NCBI GenBank assembly: GCA_965153455.1
Contig: OZ234497.1
Span: 1,178,001 to 1,242,000 of the forward strand
Length of the DNA stretch: 64,000 nt
Direction: 5' to 3'
DNA from: Sphagnum compactum
Lineage: Eukaryota > Bryophyta > Sphagnopsida > Sphagnales
Position numbers and translations under genes: made by a program. The first letter of the stretch is position 1; the number at the start of each line of letters is the position of its first letter. Positions 21,429 through 32,360 of this stretch are shown in pieces. Under the pieces are notes generated by a model that saw only the letters and a program-made list of their open reading frames with translations, was not told the DNA's origin and did no database searches.

Positions 21429-24150
21429 TGCGTTCGGGGGAGGATCGTCTTCCGGGATGGGGTCGGTCCAAGCTGGATCGCAGGACGATGTGTTCTTTGA
21501 GCTGTTGTCGAATTCCACCTCGGCCTTGCACGGTGGGGGACAGCAGAAGAAGCGGGAGGCGGAGACTAGGGTTTCGGCGCCCCCCGTTGTGGATTTCGGG
21601 AACGAGGAATCGCAGTCCAGCTATGAAGTACAACCGAGCTATGACTTCCAGCCGAGTGCGAGTGCGAGTGCGCTGACCAATAACAACAAGATGACGGTTT
21701 CAGCTTCGGGACCCTCATCTTCTTCACTGGTATTATATTTCTACCCGAAAACTGGAAGCTCTTCTTCTACTCTGCTGAAGCATATAGTGCATACTTGAGT
21801 GATGAGATTTCTGATGCTCAATCTTGCGCGTGGTTTTAGGTTGAATGCTTGCAAGGTTCTTTTGATGCTTGTCTATAGTATTAGAGTCACTTAGGGTTTG
21901 TTGACCAAACGAGAGAGAGAGAGAGCTCAAGGGATTTAGAGGAAGAACTCTAGAAACAGAGAATGAGCTGCCTTGATTGTGTACATCCTATAACCAGATG
22001 TGAGAAGTTGTGGAGGTAACACTGTCCTCCATCAGTGGAAATACCTTCTCTAGGTCTTCAGGATGAATTTTTCATTGCTACCAGTCATCTCCACACATAG
22101 GGTTTCACACTTTTCTGTGCGTATTAGGGTTTTGAGGTTGAATTAGGTCAAAAAATTCTAAAGAAGTCATGCTCTCTTGAATTCAAAACCAGTCATGCAA
22201 TCAGGAAAACATTCCCAGCACCTTTGCTCTACAGGTGTTATGTAGAGCTTGGTGGAACTCAGTAACTGACTCAATGATGTAGTGCCTCAGGTAGCACCCT
22301 CATGTGTCCTCATGTGTCTTGGTTTAGGCAATTGGGAAACATTAATATTTTTGCTATAGTCTTCAGGTGTGGAATGATGATGTAATGTAAGAGGATGTTT
22401 GAGTATGATGTGAACCTCATGTGGGCTTGATTATGTTGGTGTTATTTGCTAATGTGTTATTTTTCTGATTGTGATTTATCTAGCGACCTCCTGTGATGTC
22501 AGAACCAACTGGGCATCATGAAAAGGAGGTACTTGAAACTGCCACAGTGGTTGCTGTGGAGAGGACAATGAAGAAGTATGCAGACAATTTGCTACGTGTG
22601 CTAGAGGGGATAAGTGGACGTCTAACTCATTTGGAGTCCACCACCCAGCACTTAGAGCACATGGTCTCTGATTTCAAGAGTGGAGCAGATGAAAACAATG
22701 GTGCAACTGATGGGAAGCTGAGGGGTTTGGCAAACATGCTGTCAGAGGTGAACTTGCAAGGAACTTGTCTGTCATGATATGAAGCATAAGAATAATTCAG
22801 CACCTACAATTTGTTACCAGGAAATTTCAACAACATTTCCTGACCATGTTGCATGTTGTATGTTCAGATAGATGGTGGAATCTGCTCATTTCCTTGATGG
22901 CATTTGTATATTTCATGTCCTTGATAGAGCAGCCTTGGTTCTGTTGTCCCAGGAATGTGCATCTGGTTTGATAGTTTCAGCCAGTAAACACATCCTGAGA
23001 CAGAGCATTTTTGGATTTGCAGGTTCAACGCAGTGTGCAGGTCTTGCGTGATAAGCAAGAGCTTGCTGAAGCTCACTTGCAGCTGGAAAAGCTTCAGCTC
23101 AGTGTTAGGGAGGGTGCTCCCTCAGCCCCAGTGGCCACTCAAGCAGTGGATCCTCCACCACAGTCTCCTCCACCTCCAAGGCACTCAGATGCACCACCAC
23201 AGCAACAGGGACAATCTGCTCCTCACCAAAATCCCCAGCTACCCACCCCACCACCTCACGTGCTGCCTCAGCGGCAATTACCTCCACCATTGCCACAGCA
23301 GCTGCAGCTACAGGCACCACCTGCAGTGCAACAGGATCCTCAATACCAGCAGCAGCCTCCCCAGGCCCCGCCACCACATTCCATGCCGTTCTACTCCCAG
23401 CAGCCACTACCACCTCTACCACCACAACAGCAACAGCAAGGACCACCACCATCTCTGCAGCAACAATATAGTCATCAGCTGGAGGTTCCCCCTTATGGTA
23501 GCAGTCCTCAGGGACCTCATCAGGGTCCTCCTCCACCGTCTACAAATTATGCAGATCTCCCACCACAGTACATACCATTTGGGAACCGGCCTTTCCCACA
23601 ACAACCCCCACCGCCACCACCGCCACCAATGCAGGCACATCAGCCACAGGCAGGTCCTGGAGGACCTCATATGTATGATACTCAAGCTGGTGGGAGCAGC
23701 TCAAGCTCAATGGGATTGCCACCACCATACCATGCTCAGGGTCGGCCTGCTGTGCCTGTATATGATCAGCAGCAGATGAATGCACCTGCTGGCTATGGGA
23801 GCTCTGCATATAACCGTATTCCTCAGTCTGCAATCCCCTCTGCACCAAGCAGTGGGAATGGGGGCTATCCCCGGTTGCCAACAGCACAACCTGTGCAGCA
23901 TGCATTGCCGACTGCAAGTGCCAGTGGTTCAGGTCCTTCAGGCCCTGCACCCCTTTCAACTAACCGTGTGCCAATTGATGAAATAATTGAGAAAGTATCA
24001 AGCATGGGCTTCTCTAAGGACCAAGTGAGGGCTGTGGTGCGCAGGCTGACAGAAAATGGGCAGTCAGTGGATCTTAATATTGTTCTTGACAAGTTGATGA
24101 ATGGTGGTGGTGATGTCCAACCTCAGAAAGGTTGGTTTGGCCGTGGTTAA
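21424..24150 (+). CDS. FLOE-like DUF1421 prion-like protein
   Basis: Three exons: 21424-21729, 22484-22747 and 23023-24150. All junctions are GT-AG and phase 0, giving 565 residues. Exon 1 is Asp/Ser-rich. Exon 2 and the start of exon 3 (residues about 103-216) form a predicted coiled coil ending in Arg-Asp-Lys-Gln-Glu-Leu-Ala-Glu. Residues about 225-500 are a long Gln/Pro/Ser-rich low-complexity region. Residues about 506-555 form the DUF1421 domain (Ile-Glu-Lys-Val-Ser-Ser-Met-Gly-Phe...), a UBA-like helix bundle, with a final Gly-Trp-Phe-Gly-Arg. This order is that of the FLOE family; Arabidopsis FLOE1 forms hydration-dependent condensates in seeds. Whether this copy senses water is inference. 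The first intron is 754 bases and the second 275. Confidence is high for the family and good for the exon borders. Confidence 0.88.
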
Positions 24151-26509
24151 AACTGAGGAGAGACTCTTCTCATGTAGAAGATTCCTTGACTCAGCTGCAG
24201 AACATGGTCAAATCAGGAAGTGTGGGGACACCTTGGGGACAGGAATTCTTGGGTTATAGAATAAGAAGCTAGTTGACTATGGTCAAGGAAACTGATTAGA
24301 TTTGAACAGTGGTCACTGTCACAATCCCTTTTTGGCTTCAAAGTTAACTCTAGGTTGGCCATTGGCCACAAAGATGTCCAAATCTGAAAGTGAATACGAT
24401 CTATGGTGGAAAGGGGACTTGTGGTTGACATTGTTATTAGATTGTTGCTCACTCATCCTTCTGGTAGTCTCATTGTACATAACCAGTTTTGGATGCTGTT
24501 TGTTTTATTCCAACTGGTAAATGTGGCAATTATTTCTCGTCCTGTTCATGAGACTTAATGCCTTTCCATGTTGTTGTTGCATACACTGTTGACTCAAATT
24601 ATCCATGGAATTGTGCACCTTGTTGTGTTTGTTGTTCTGTGGTAATCAAACCCAGAGCCTGGTGTTTGATGAGGGGTCTGTCAGAGTTGTTGCCTTTCCC
24701 AGTTTGGCTCTGAATGTTGAGGGTTTTGTGTTGCTGGTAAGTTTGGTGTTTGTTATGTGTTGCTGTGTAATTGGCCAATCACTCCTGAGAAACTGATCAT
24801 AACAAGGAGTCCTGTTTTGTCTCAGATTCTGACTGCAGTTATTGGAGTTGGCTGTACATGCAGAGAAAATCACAGAGCAAGGCTGCTTTGGCTGCATGAC
24901 CACCCCAGGTCATGATCTGGTTGATCTGCATTGATGGTTACAAGGTAGACTTTCTAGCTTCATCTCATTCTGTGATGTTATTTGATTCCATTAGCTAGTC
25001 TTTCAGAGGTCATGGGTCACATTATGGGAAATGTGTTCATGAAGGAAGGAAAGGGGCTTGAATAAGTGCTCCTGTTGTGACAGCAGCAAGGGAATAACCT
25101 AGTGGTATCAGTTATGACTCACATCCACCTTGCAAAGTGGTTTGTGTATGCAAATTCCTTGTTAGGTCATGCTGAATGCTGCTCATGTTGTGGCCAAACC
25201 CAGCACATTGGAGTCACTGAGTGAACTGTCCGTGCAACAAGTACTCAAAATGTTTTCGAGGAGATTCTCTCTTGTTCTTGAAATTAGTACATGCTATGCT
25301 CGTGTAGAAAAATGGTCCCTGTTGTAAGTATGATTTTCATATGTGCTTCAGCAAGGCCTTTCTAAACAACAAATGTAGGATGTTTGGGTTTACTCTTTAG
25401 CTGGAGTCATCCAGAAAATTCAGAACTCGGTTTTTCACACCAGGTTATATTAGAATACTTTGCAAATAAATTTGTCTCCTCAGGGTCTGTTACTCAGTAC
25501 AAAACACAAAGAGTGAGGAAAAGAGGATGTCTGGGGCATGGAAAAGAGGAGGAATCCCGTGGCAAAATTTGGTTCATCTGACAATGTTTTAGATACTAGT
25601 CAGGGGCTTTCTCCCAACAACCATACAAGTAGGAACAGCAATGAAACTGGGTGAACAAATCAGTAAATCATGAAGAGTACATCATGAGCAAACCAGAACA
25701 AAATCAGACAATTATGTTATCGGGAGCAAATAAGAAAAGTATCTTTGGATCCTTTAACAAGGAAGCAAAAGAGGATAGCAAACATGTTGAAGAATAATTT
25801 TCACTTAGATCACAAATAGCATTGTTGTTTTTGGAGGTGGGGGTGGAATTTCTCAACCTGGCAACTTTCTGTTTTTTTGGGGGAGGAATTTTTGGACAAA
25901 TCTGGATTTTAAGTACTATTTTGACTAAATTTGCTGTTTTGGGTGCAAAACTCGTCAAATTTTCGACCGACCTCACAATTTTCCTCAAAAATCCCTGAGG
26001 TTCATAAACTCTCGGAAAACATTCCACAAATTAATATATTGAAAGTACCAAGCATTCCTTCTCTGTGTTCACTGTTTAAACATCCTTATATTGAAGAGTA
26101 GAACAAAAAGAGCAAAATGAATGATCAACCTGAGAGCAAGAAGACAAATTGAGCTTGTTTGAATGATAGGTGCAGAACAAAGTGAAGATGATTTGAACTT
26201 GTTTGAATGATGGTTGTGGAAGAACTTAGTGAAGCAAAAAAAAGGCGCAAGTATTGAGTACTACAAAAAGGCATGCAAATAGAGTAGGTGAGTGAGGCTT
26301 CACAAAAAGCTTTCAATGTGGTTCATAGGCTCCAGTCAAAGACTAGTAGGTACTACTTTGCATGATTCATCATTCAACACTTTCTTCTTCAAGCTTAGAT
26401 GGCCTCAAACCTCAAGTCCCATGATTGGGACCTTGAGGTCAAGTCCCTCGATTGGGACCTTATCCATTAGAAAATGATAACTGTCCAAAAAGGAAAAATA
26501 CTCATCATA
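24151..26509. other. 3' flank of the FLOE-like gene and intergenic DNA
   Basis: The first few hundred bases are probably 3' UTR. No further gene is seen. Small duplications occur: a phrase around 'gcttgtttgaatgat' near 26150-26230, and a 26-base unit ('tcaagtccc.gattgggacc') in tandem at 26412-26461. Confidence 0.5.
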
Positions 26510-26695
26510 TTAGTGTTTTTCTTTTTGGGGCGAATTTTTGCCGCTTGCTGACAAAAACGAATCCAGTGCAACTCATGCAGAGGATATGTGTGAAAAAAAA
26601 GTGGCAAAGTCACTTGGTTTTGAGGGAAAATGATCTGAAATCGCCATATTTAGACAATAGATTCCAGCAGATTGCAAAAATATGGCAAGATTCTT
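26510..26695 (-). repeat. Dispersed repeat R3, inverted copy
   Basis: The reverse complement contains 'tattgtctaaatatggcga' and 'ttttccctc' in the same order as the copies at 30890-31500 and 42150-42740, plus a 'gcaaaaattcg' match. No protein coding. Confidence 0.6.
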
Positions 26696-29600
26696 GAATT
26701 ATTATACTTTCCTCACTGACCTGGTAGCCAAATTTGTCTAATTCCTCTTTGTGCATGATCACAAAATTGAAAAACAAAACCCTGGATCATAGGACAAAAA
26801 ATCAGACACATTAATGGGGGGCTACTCAATGGTGTATATATTTTATGGGCTGGGCCATCTCTTGCAGCAATTCAAAGGGACCTTGTTGGGTCCCCCTGCA
26901 AAGAAAGGTGAAAGTGGAAGGTATGATTGTGGACATGGGAGTAGTAACAGAGATCAAAAACCAAATATCATTGTGCTCGACAACCAGAAGATGGCAAAGA
27001 CCTTACCGACTTCAATCAAGAAAGAAGAGCACGATGGATCAGCAATTAAAGAGATACTGCACACGATCATGAAAACAGGTTGAGCAGAAGTTAAAGCAGT
27101 GCATTAGATTGTTGACTCTTTTGCTATATGAAGAAAAAATAAAATGGAAGTCAAGGATGTTTTGAATCTTGAGTCTGAAAGAAAGTGGGCTACTAATTAT
27201 TAAGAGATGTTCAAAGAAAGGGAAGTTTCGTGCTAGAAGAGAAGTTCTCAATGGGGGAAGTTTTGTGTATAGAATAGCTCCCTTTCAGAACAAGGTGGTT
27301 GTAGAAAACAAAAAAGCCCAGCTGGAACCATGTCCACTGCAAAATTCGGTGAGACTATGTTTGATGTGAAAAAACATGTATGATTAACTATTGGCTTAGA
27401 ATTTCAATTTGATGAAATTCACAAGATCTTACTCCTTTTGAAGTTGAAGAAAGACACAAGATCTTTTCAACAAAACGTTTGTACTAATTGCCATATCTAC
27501 TTATCAACCTCTATATATATATATATAGTTTTGCGTTTAAATATGTTTATATAATTGTTAGGGTTTATGGCATTTACCATTAGGATTATTTAGGGTTTTA
27601 TTTATTTATTTATTTGGGTTGATTAGCTTTAAATTATTAGGCTAAATCTTCCATTAATTATTTTGATTTGTTTGAATACTTTTAAGTTGAAAGCATAATT
27701 AGTTGTTATAAAATTCTTTTGTTTTTCATTTGTATGGTTTACCTTGGGATTTGGATATTGTGTTCTTATAATGACTTTGTATGATGTAGCACCCACATGT
27801 GGGGACATATGGAAACCATTTGGTCTTTGTTGAAAGTAATTAGGTGATGTCCTAATCCAAGAATGAATATTGCATCAACTTTACACCATCTTGTTTTTAA
27901 TTGTTTGGTGTTCCCAAAACAAACACTTATTTTCATGACTCACATGCAAGTACTATGTTAAAGTAATGGTTTTGTTCTTTCTATATGGGTTCCAATGAAA
28001 ATGACTTAGTTTCGGTTCATGGTTATTAATTGAAAACATAGTTTTAAAGTGTAATACATGCATCCCTTCAAATTGGGCTTTGGAAGGGACTCCAATAAAC
28101 TGCCATTTATTTTGTGACATGTACGGAGATATTACAAATTTTTATTAAAATGTTCGTGCATATTTCATGACCCATATGCAAGTATTGCATAGGATTCCAA
28201 AAGCATAGTGTGTATTGAATGATCATTTGTAGGTATTGCAAATTTTCCTTTGCATCATGGGGATCTTACAAAACATTGTGTAAATATTGCTTAAGAACCT
28301 TAAGTTTTAACAATGCAAATGTGAAATTACAATGCAACAATATAAGATGATTTTGAACCCATGACAAAAAAGTTTATCAAAAATCAAAATTACTTTATAT
28401 ATATGTGGATGTCATGGGGGATGATGTTTTCAAATGAAAACCCTAGCTTCTATGTGGTAGGTGGATGACAATTTCCAAGTCATGTAAAAAATGTCCACCA
28501 TATACAATCTTACCCACACCCTAATCTTTATTTGAAGGAGAACCTTCTTGAAAACTATGGCCCACATTGTCCATCTCATGCACTTGGCACTAGGCTATTA
28601 TTGCCTTTGCTGCATTTTCTACATCTTGGTGGATATAAATGTGGTAATGTTCTAGCTAGAGATGAACAAGAATCATCACAAATTCATCCTTATTTGTCCC
28701 ATGAAATTTGCATTAAAGCAACAACCTAAAGTTAGTATGGGCAAGGAAAAATAAAATAAAATGGGTGGACTATATGAAGGCATAATGTCCATGCATCATT
28801 TTAGATTCATAGAGATCAATGATTGTGTTGATAATTTGTATCCATGTTGTTTTGTTGGACTCAATACATGCCATCCCATGCCATCTTTAACCTTTTTGCA
28901 TACATGCATTGGGTGATGTAGATGAGGGTTTAAAAGTTTCAATGCTTGTGTGGGCATTGCATGGGATGTTCCCAATGCCCCAAGATTCAATGCCCAAGAC
29001 TTACAAAAATTGATCTGAAGCTAACCAAACCAAATGGGGTTTCCACACCTTGGATTTCATTTTTGCAAGTGATTCGAAGTGATCCCATTCTAGATGTGCA
29101 AATGGCTAGAGGTGATCCCACTTTGTAGCGACCTTTTCACCATTTTGTCATTGGATCACATGTGCATCATTTAAGATGTGTGCATTCATCCAAACTTAAT
29201 TTGGGTGTCGGGCCCTTTTCATGAGTCAAAGGAACCCCAAATTTGGCTCTTTATGCCATAAGGCCGTGAACCTAATTGAGGTGTTGGGGTGAACAACCAC
29301 TTTGTGACTATGCCATGGAACACATGCCAACATTACACACCCACTTTGACCCCATCTTGGCCCAATCTGAATAGTTTCGAATTATTTAGGGTCTTTGAAA
29401 GGTTTCATTTGCTCCTTTGATTGTGCCTTTAGCCAACAACTAAAATTGAAACAAAAAAAATGATGAGTTTACACTTGACATTATTATCAATGTGGGAACT
29501 GCATAAACCATAGACCCTAAACTTTATTTGTCCCCATCATTTTTAAGTACTCCACCAAAAAAAAAAAACCCCAACCAATGGGGTTTTTCTCCTACAAATT

Positions 29601-30889
29601 TGATCATAACTTAGAGAAGGAAACATTACAAGTGTGAAAGATTCAACCCAAATGTTTGCATTTTATTTTAATTTTTAATTTTATTTTAATTTTAAATGTG
29701 AAAAGCAATCTTAAAACACATGGTGTTTCACCAAGAGGTTTACTAAATGTGTAAGCTAAAACAAAAACTATATTACCATTTCTTATTCATACATCTCATT
29801 ATCATTTGTTCCAATGGACTCATTAATTTGGTGGGAACGCACATTTAAATAAAACCCGAAACAAAAAAGGAAAGCTTAAAGCTCCCCTTCAATAAACACA
29901 CAAAAAGGTGAACTTGTTGTCATATTTTGCAACAAATAAACACAAGAAGATGACAAGGAACCTTGCTTCATCATTGTTGTCTTTTGTAGCGAAAAAAAAA
30001 ACCTAAGAACCTTTTGATGTTTATTTGTTGCAAGTAATGGCATGTGATGATGGTCAAAGTTGCATATGTGCCAACCCCCCCTCCCCCCAGTAGTGCCTTA
30101 GGTTGTGCTTCTTCCTCTAAACAAACCATTAGCCAAAAATATTTTTATAAAACCACAAAAAGAGGAGCTTGAAGTTCTTTGGCAATGAAAGTGAACGTCC
30201 CTCTACATCATTGTGGAACTTCAACACCCTTGACAACAAACACACCAAAAAATAAGGACGACAACAATGAAAACAAAAAAAACAAACAACGTGAACTACA
30301 TTGAGTTGGGGTGAGGCACATCAAGCTAAGATGATGTTGGTGCGAGAAGGAGAAGCAAAATGAAAAAAACCAAGAAAAAGAAGAAGGGAAAAGAGGTTTT
30401 GCCCTTAGTTTGGTTGGTAGGTAAGTAAGGTTAGCTATGGCACCTTAAGAACCGCCCTGATAACCGGTGGGGGGTGGGGGCACCACTTTTTCATACCCGC
30501 CCAACACTCTCTGAAAACCCTGACTTTTCTGCAGGGAAAGAGGCACAATGCACAGGGGTCTATGTTGTATCTGGGCTTTGTTGGCTCTGTCTGTCTGCAT
30601 TCATGTCAACCTGCACATGAACAGATTAAGCTTGATGTCTGGAGAACACTGTATGTTCTAGAGAGGACACAAACCCGAAAGCTGTTGAAAGAAACTTAAC
30701 TTACCTAACACTCCTTTGGATTGGTTGGGGCCCAGGCAGGCCATAGTTGGAAGAACAATGGTGTAGACTATTGACAAAAGAAGAGAGGCATCATAAATGC
30801 CAACCAACTGGAGACCGTATATTGCTCGTGCAAGCCTGGATGAGCATGAATTGGGCTATAAGCTGACTGAGATTTGTATGTTTCAATTT
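26696..30889. other. AT-rich intergenic DNA
   Basis: No gene with a recognisable domain. Contains a short (TA)n tract near 27511-27527 and recurring phrases such as 'catatgcaagtattgca' (28170-28187), also found as variants near 14973 and 16432; these point to another dispersed repeat. Poly-A runs are common from 29450 to 30380. Confidence 0.45.
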
Positions 30890-31500
30890 TGTGATGTAGC
30901 CATACTGGTGATCATCCACAAGAGGAATTAGCCAAATCTAGCTACATGTATAAGGGAGGAAAGTAGAAAAAATAAAGAATATTGCAATCTTTTTGTCACC
31001 CAATAGAACCTATTATCTAAATATGGCGATCCCTCAAAATCTGGTTACTTTGGTGCATTTTTTTTCCACGAAAACCCCTTTCACTGAGTGAGTTGAACTG
31101 GATATATTTTTGTTGCCAAGTGGAGGAAATTCACCTAAAAAACAAAACACAGACGCTGGTTCCCTTTCACACAATGGTTTTTTAATTTCAATTTTGTGAT
31201 GTAGATAGCAGAAGTGGTGATCATCCAAATTGGACCATTTAGCCAAAAATGACAGTTTAGCCAAAATTGACTATACAATAATGTACAAGTAAAAACATTG
31301 ACTCATCTCTCTATATGTTTCGGTACCTATTGGAACCTGATGTTGAATCTGGGGACATTTCAGAAAAAAAGTTATTTTCAGAATGTCCATAGAAAATCCC
31401 CGAAAACACTCAATTTACACACTTCTGCAAAAAAAGGTTACCAACTGGCAGGGAATCCACCAAAAAACAACCACACTGGTGGTTTCAAACTCACTAAGAG
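30890..31500 (+). repeat. Dispersed repeat R3, copy with partial internal duplication
   Basis: Shares the ordered phrases 'atccacaagagga', 'ttagccaaat', 'aaatatggcga' and 'gccaagtg.aggaaatt' with 42150-42740. The words 'ttagccaaa' and 'ggtgatcatcca' recur within the copy, suggesting internal duplication. Confidence 0.65.
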
Positions 31501-31821
31501 GGCAGATCAAGGTTCCGAGAAGACCCATGGATCTGACTCCTTCTGTTCAGCTGTTGAGGCCCACGTTTACATGACTGACTACGAGCAACATGGGATTGTA
31601 ATAAAGATCGTTGTTGTATTACAGAGAGCACAAAGATATATTTAAGTCAGACCAACTCAATCGGCTACTCCAAACAAGGACACTGTCAGGGTGAACCAGC
31701 ACCCACCATGCTACCATGAAGGATGGATGGTAAGTGGGTTAGGGAAACAGTTCTCTCTTGAGCTTCAGTTCCCTAGCTAACCTTGGTGATTACCCCAGTT
31801 GTTTTTTTCCTACCTACCTAC

Positions 31822-31893
31822 CTACCTACCTACTAACAACCAGCTTGCACCTACTAACAATTGGGTGCAAGCTGGTTGTTAGTAGGTAGGTAG
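31822..31893. repeat. Perfect 30-bp inverted repeat (hairpin)
   Basis: Bases 31822-31851 are the exact reverse complement of 31864-31893, with a 12-base loop. The arms read CTACCTAC... and GGTGCAAG.... It lies within the TIR element, and the preceding (CCTA)n tract extends the pyrimidine strand. Confidence 0.9.
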
Positions 31894-31970
31894 TAAAACC
31901 AGCCTTACCTATGTATAAACCAAACTCCTTATTTAGTAGTCATTTATTTTCTTACCTATCTATATGTATA

Positions 31971-32228
31971 CACTAGAAGAGAATGTGGCTTTTCGCACAC
32001 AAAAAGCCACAGCTTGTGATGCATGTGCAAGATAAACTTTGTGGTTTCATTCATTGCAATGCATAATATATGATGTTTATGGTAATATATATTACATTTT
32101 AATGTAATATATACCACAATAAACACCACATATTGTACATTGCAATGGATGAAACCACAAAGTTTATTTCACACATTTGTCATGAGCCACGGATTTTTGA
32201 GTGACAAAAACCACATTCCCTTGAAGTG
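31971..32228. mobile_element. CACTA-like foldback MITE with ATA target duplication
   Basis: 258 bases, beginning 'cactagaagagaatgtgg' and ending 'ccacattcccttgaagtg', imperfect inverted ends that open with CACT. It is flanked on both sides by ATA (31968-31970 and 32229-32231), the 3-bp target duplication expected of CACTA/EnSpm elements. The centre (32032-32166) is a near-perfect long palindrome of about 65 bases per arm around 'attacattttaatgtaat'. Copy 1 of the host element lacks this insertion and so gives an approximate empty site. Confidence 0.75.
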
Positions 32229-32360
32229 ATAGAACCTACTTCTTACAAAATGGATTACCAAGGTGAAACCAGATATTAACTCAATTGATGTTCATCCACA
32301 ACTGTGTTGTATATGGGAGCATCTGTTGGATGGTGCACTGCCGGGTGTTGGTTCACTCTG

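Larger units (their letters stand above)
31687..32360. mobile_element. Non-autonomous terminal-inverted-repeat element, copy 2, split by a nested MITE
   Basis: The termini 'cagggtgaaccagcaccca' and 'gggtgttggttcactctg' are inverted repeats of one another. The outer parts match copy 1 (20489-21044) in reverse orientation. The interior is interrupted by a separate MITE at 31971-32228 and contains a perfect 30-base hairpin. No transposase frame. Confidence 0.65.

Noticed and set aside
23033-23959. Long ORFs in other frames and on the minus strand inside FLOE exon 3
   Set aside because: They are shadows of the CCA/CAG-rich Gln-Pro region, which has few stops in any frame.
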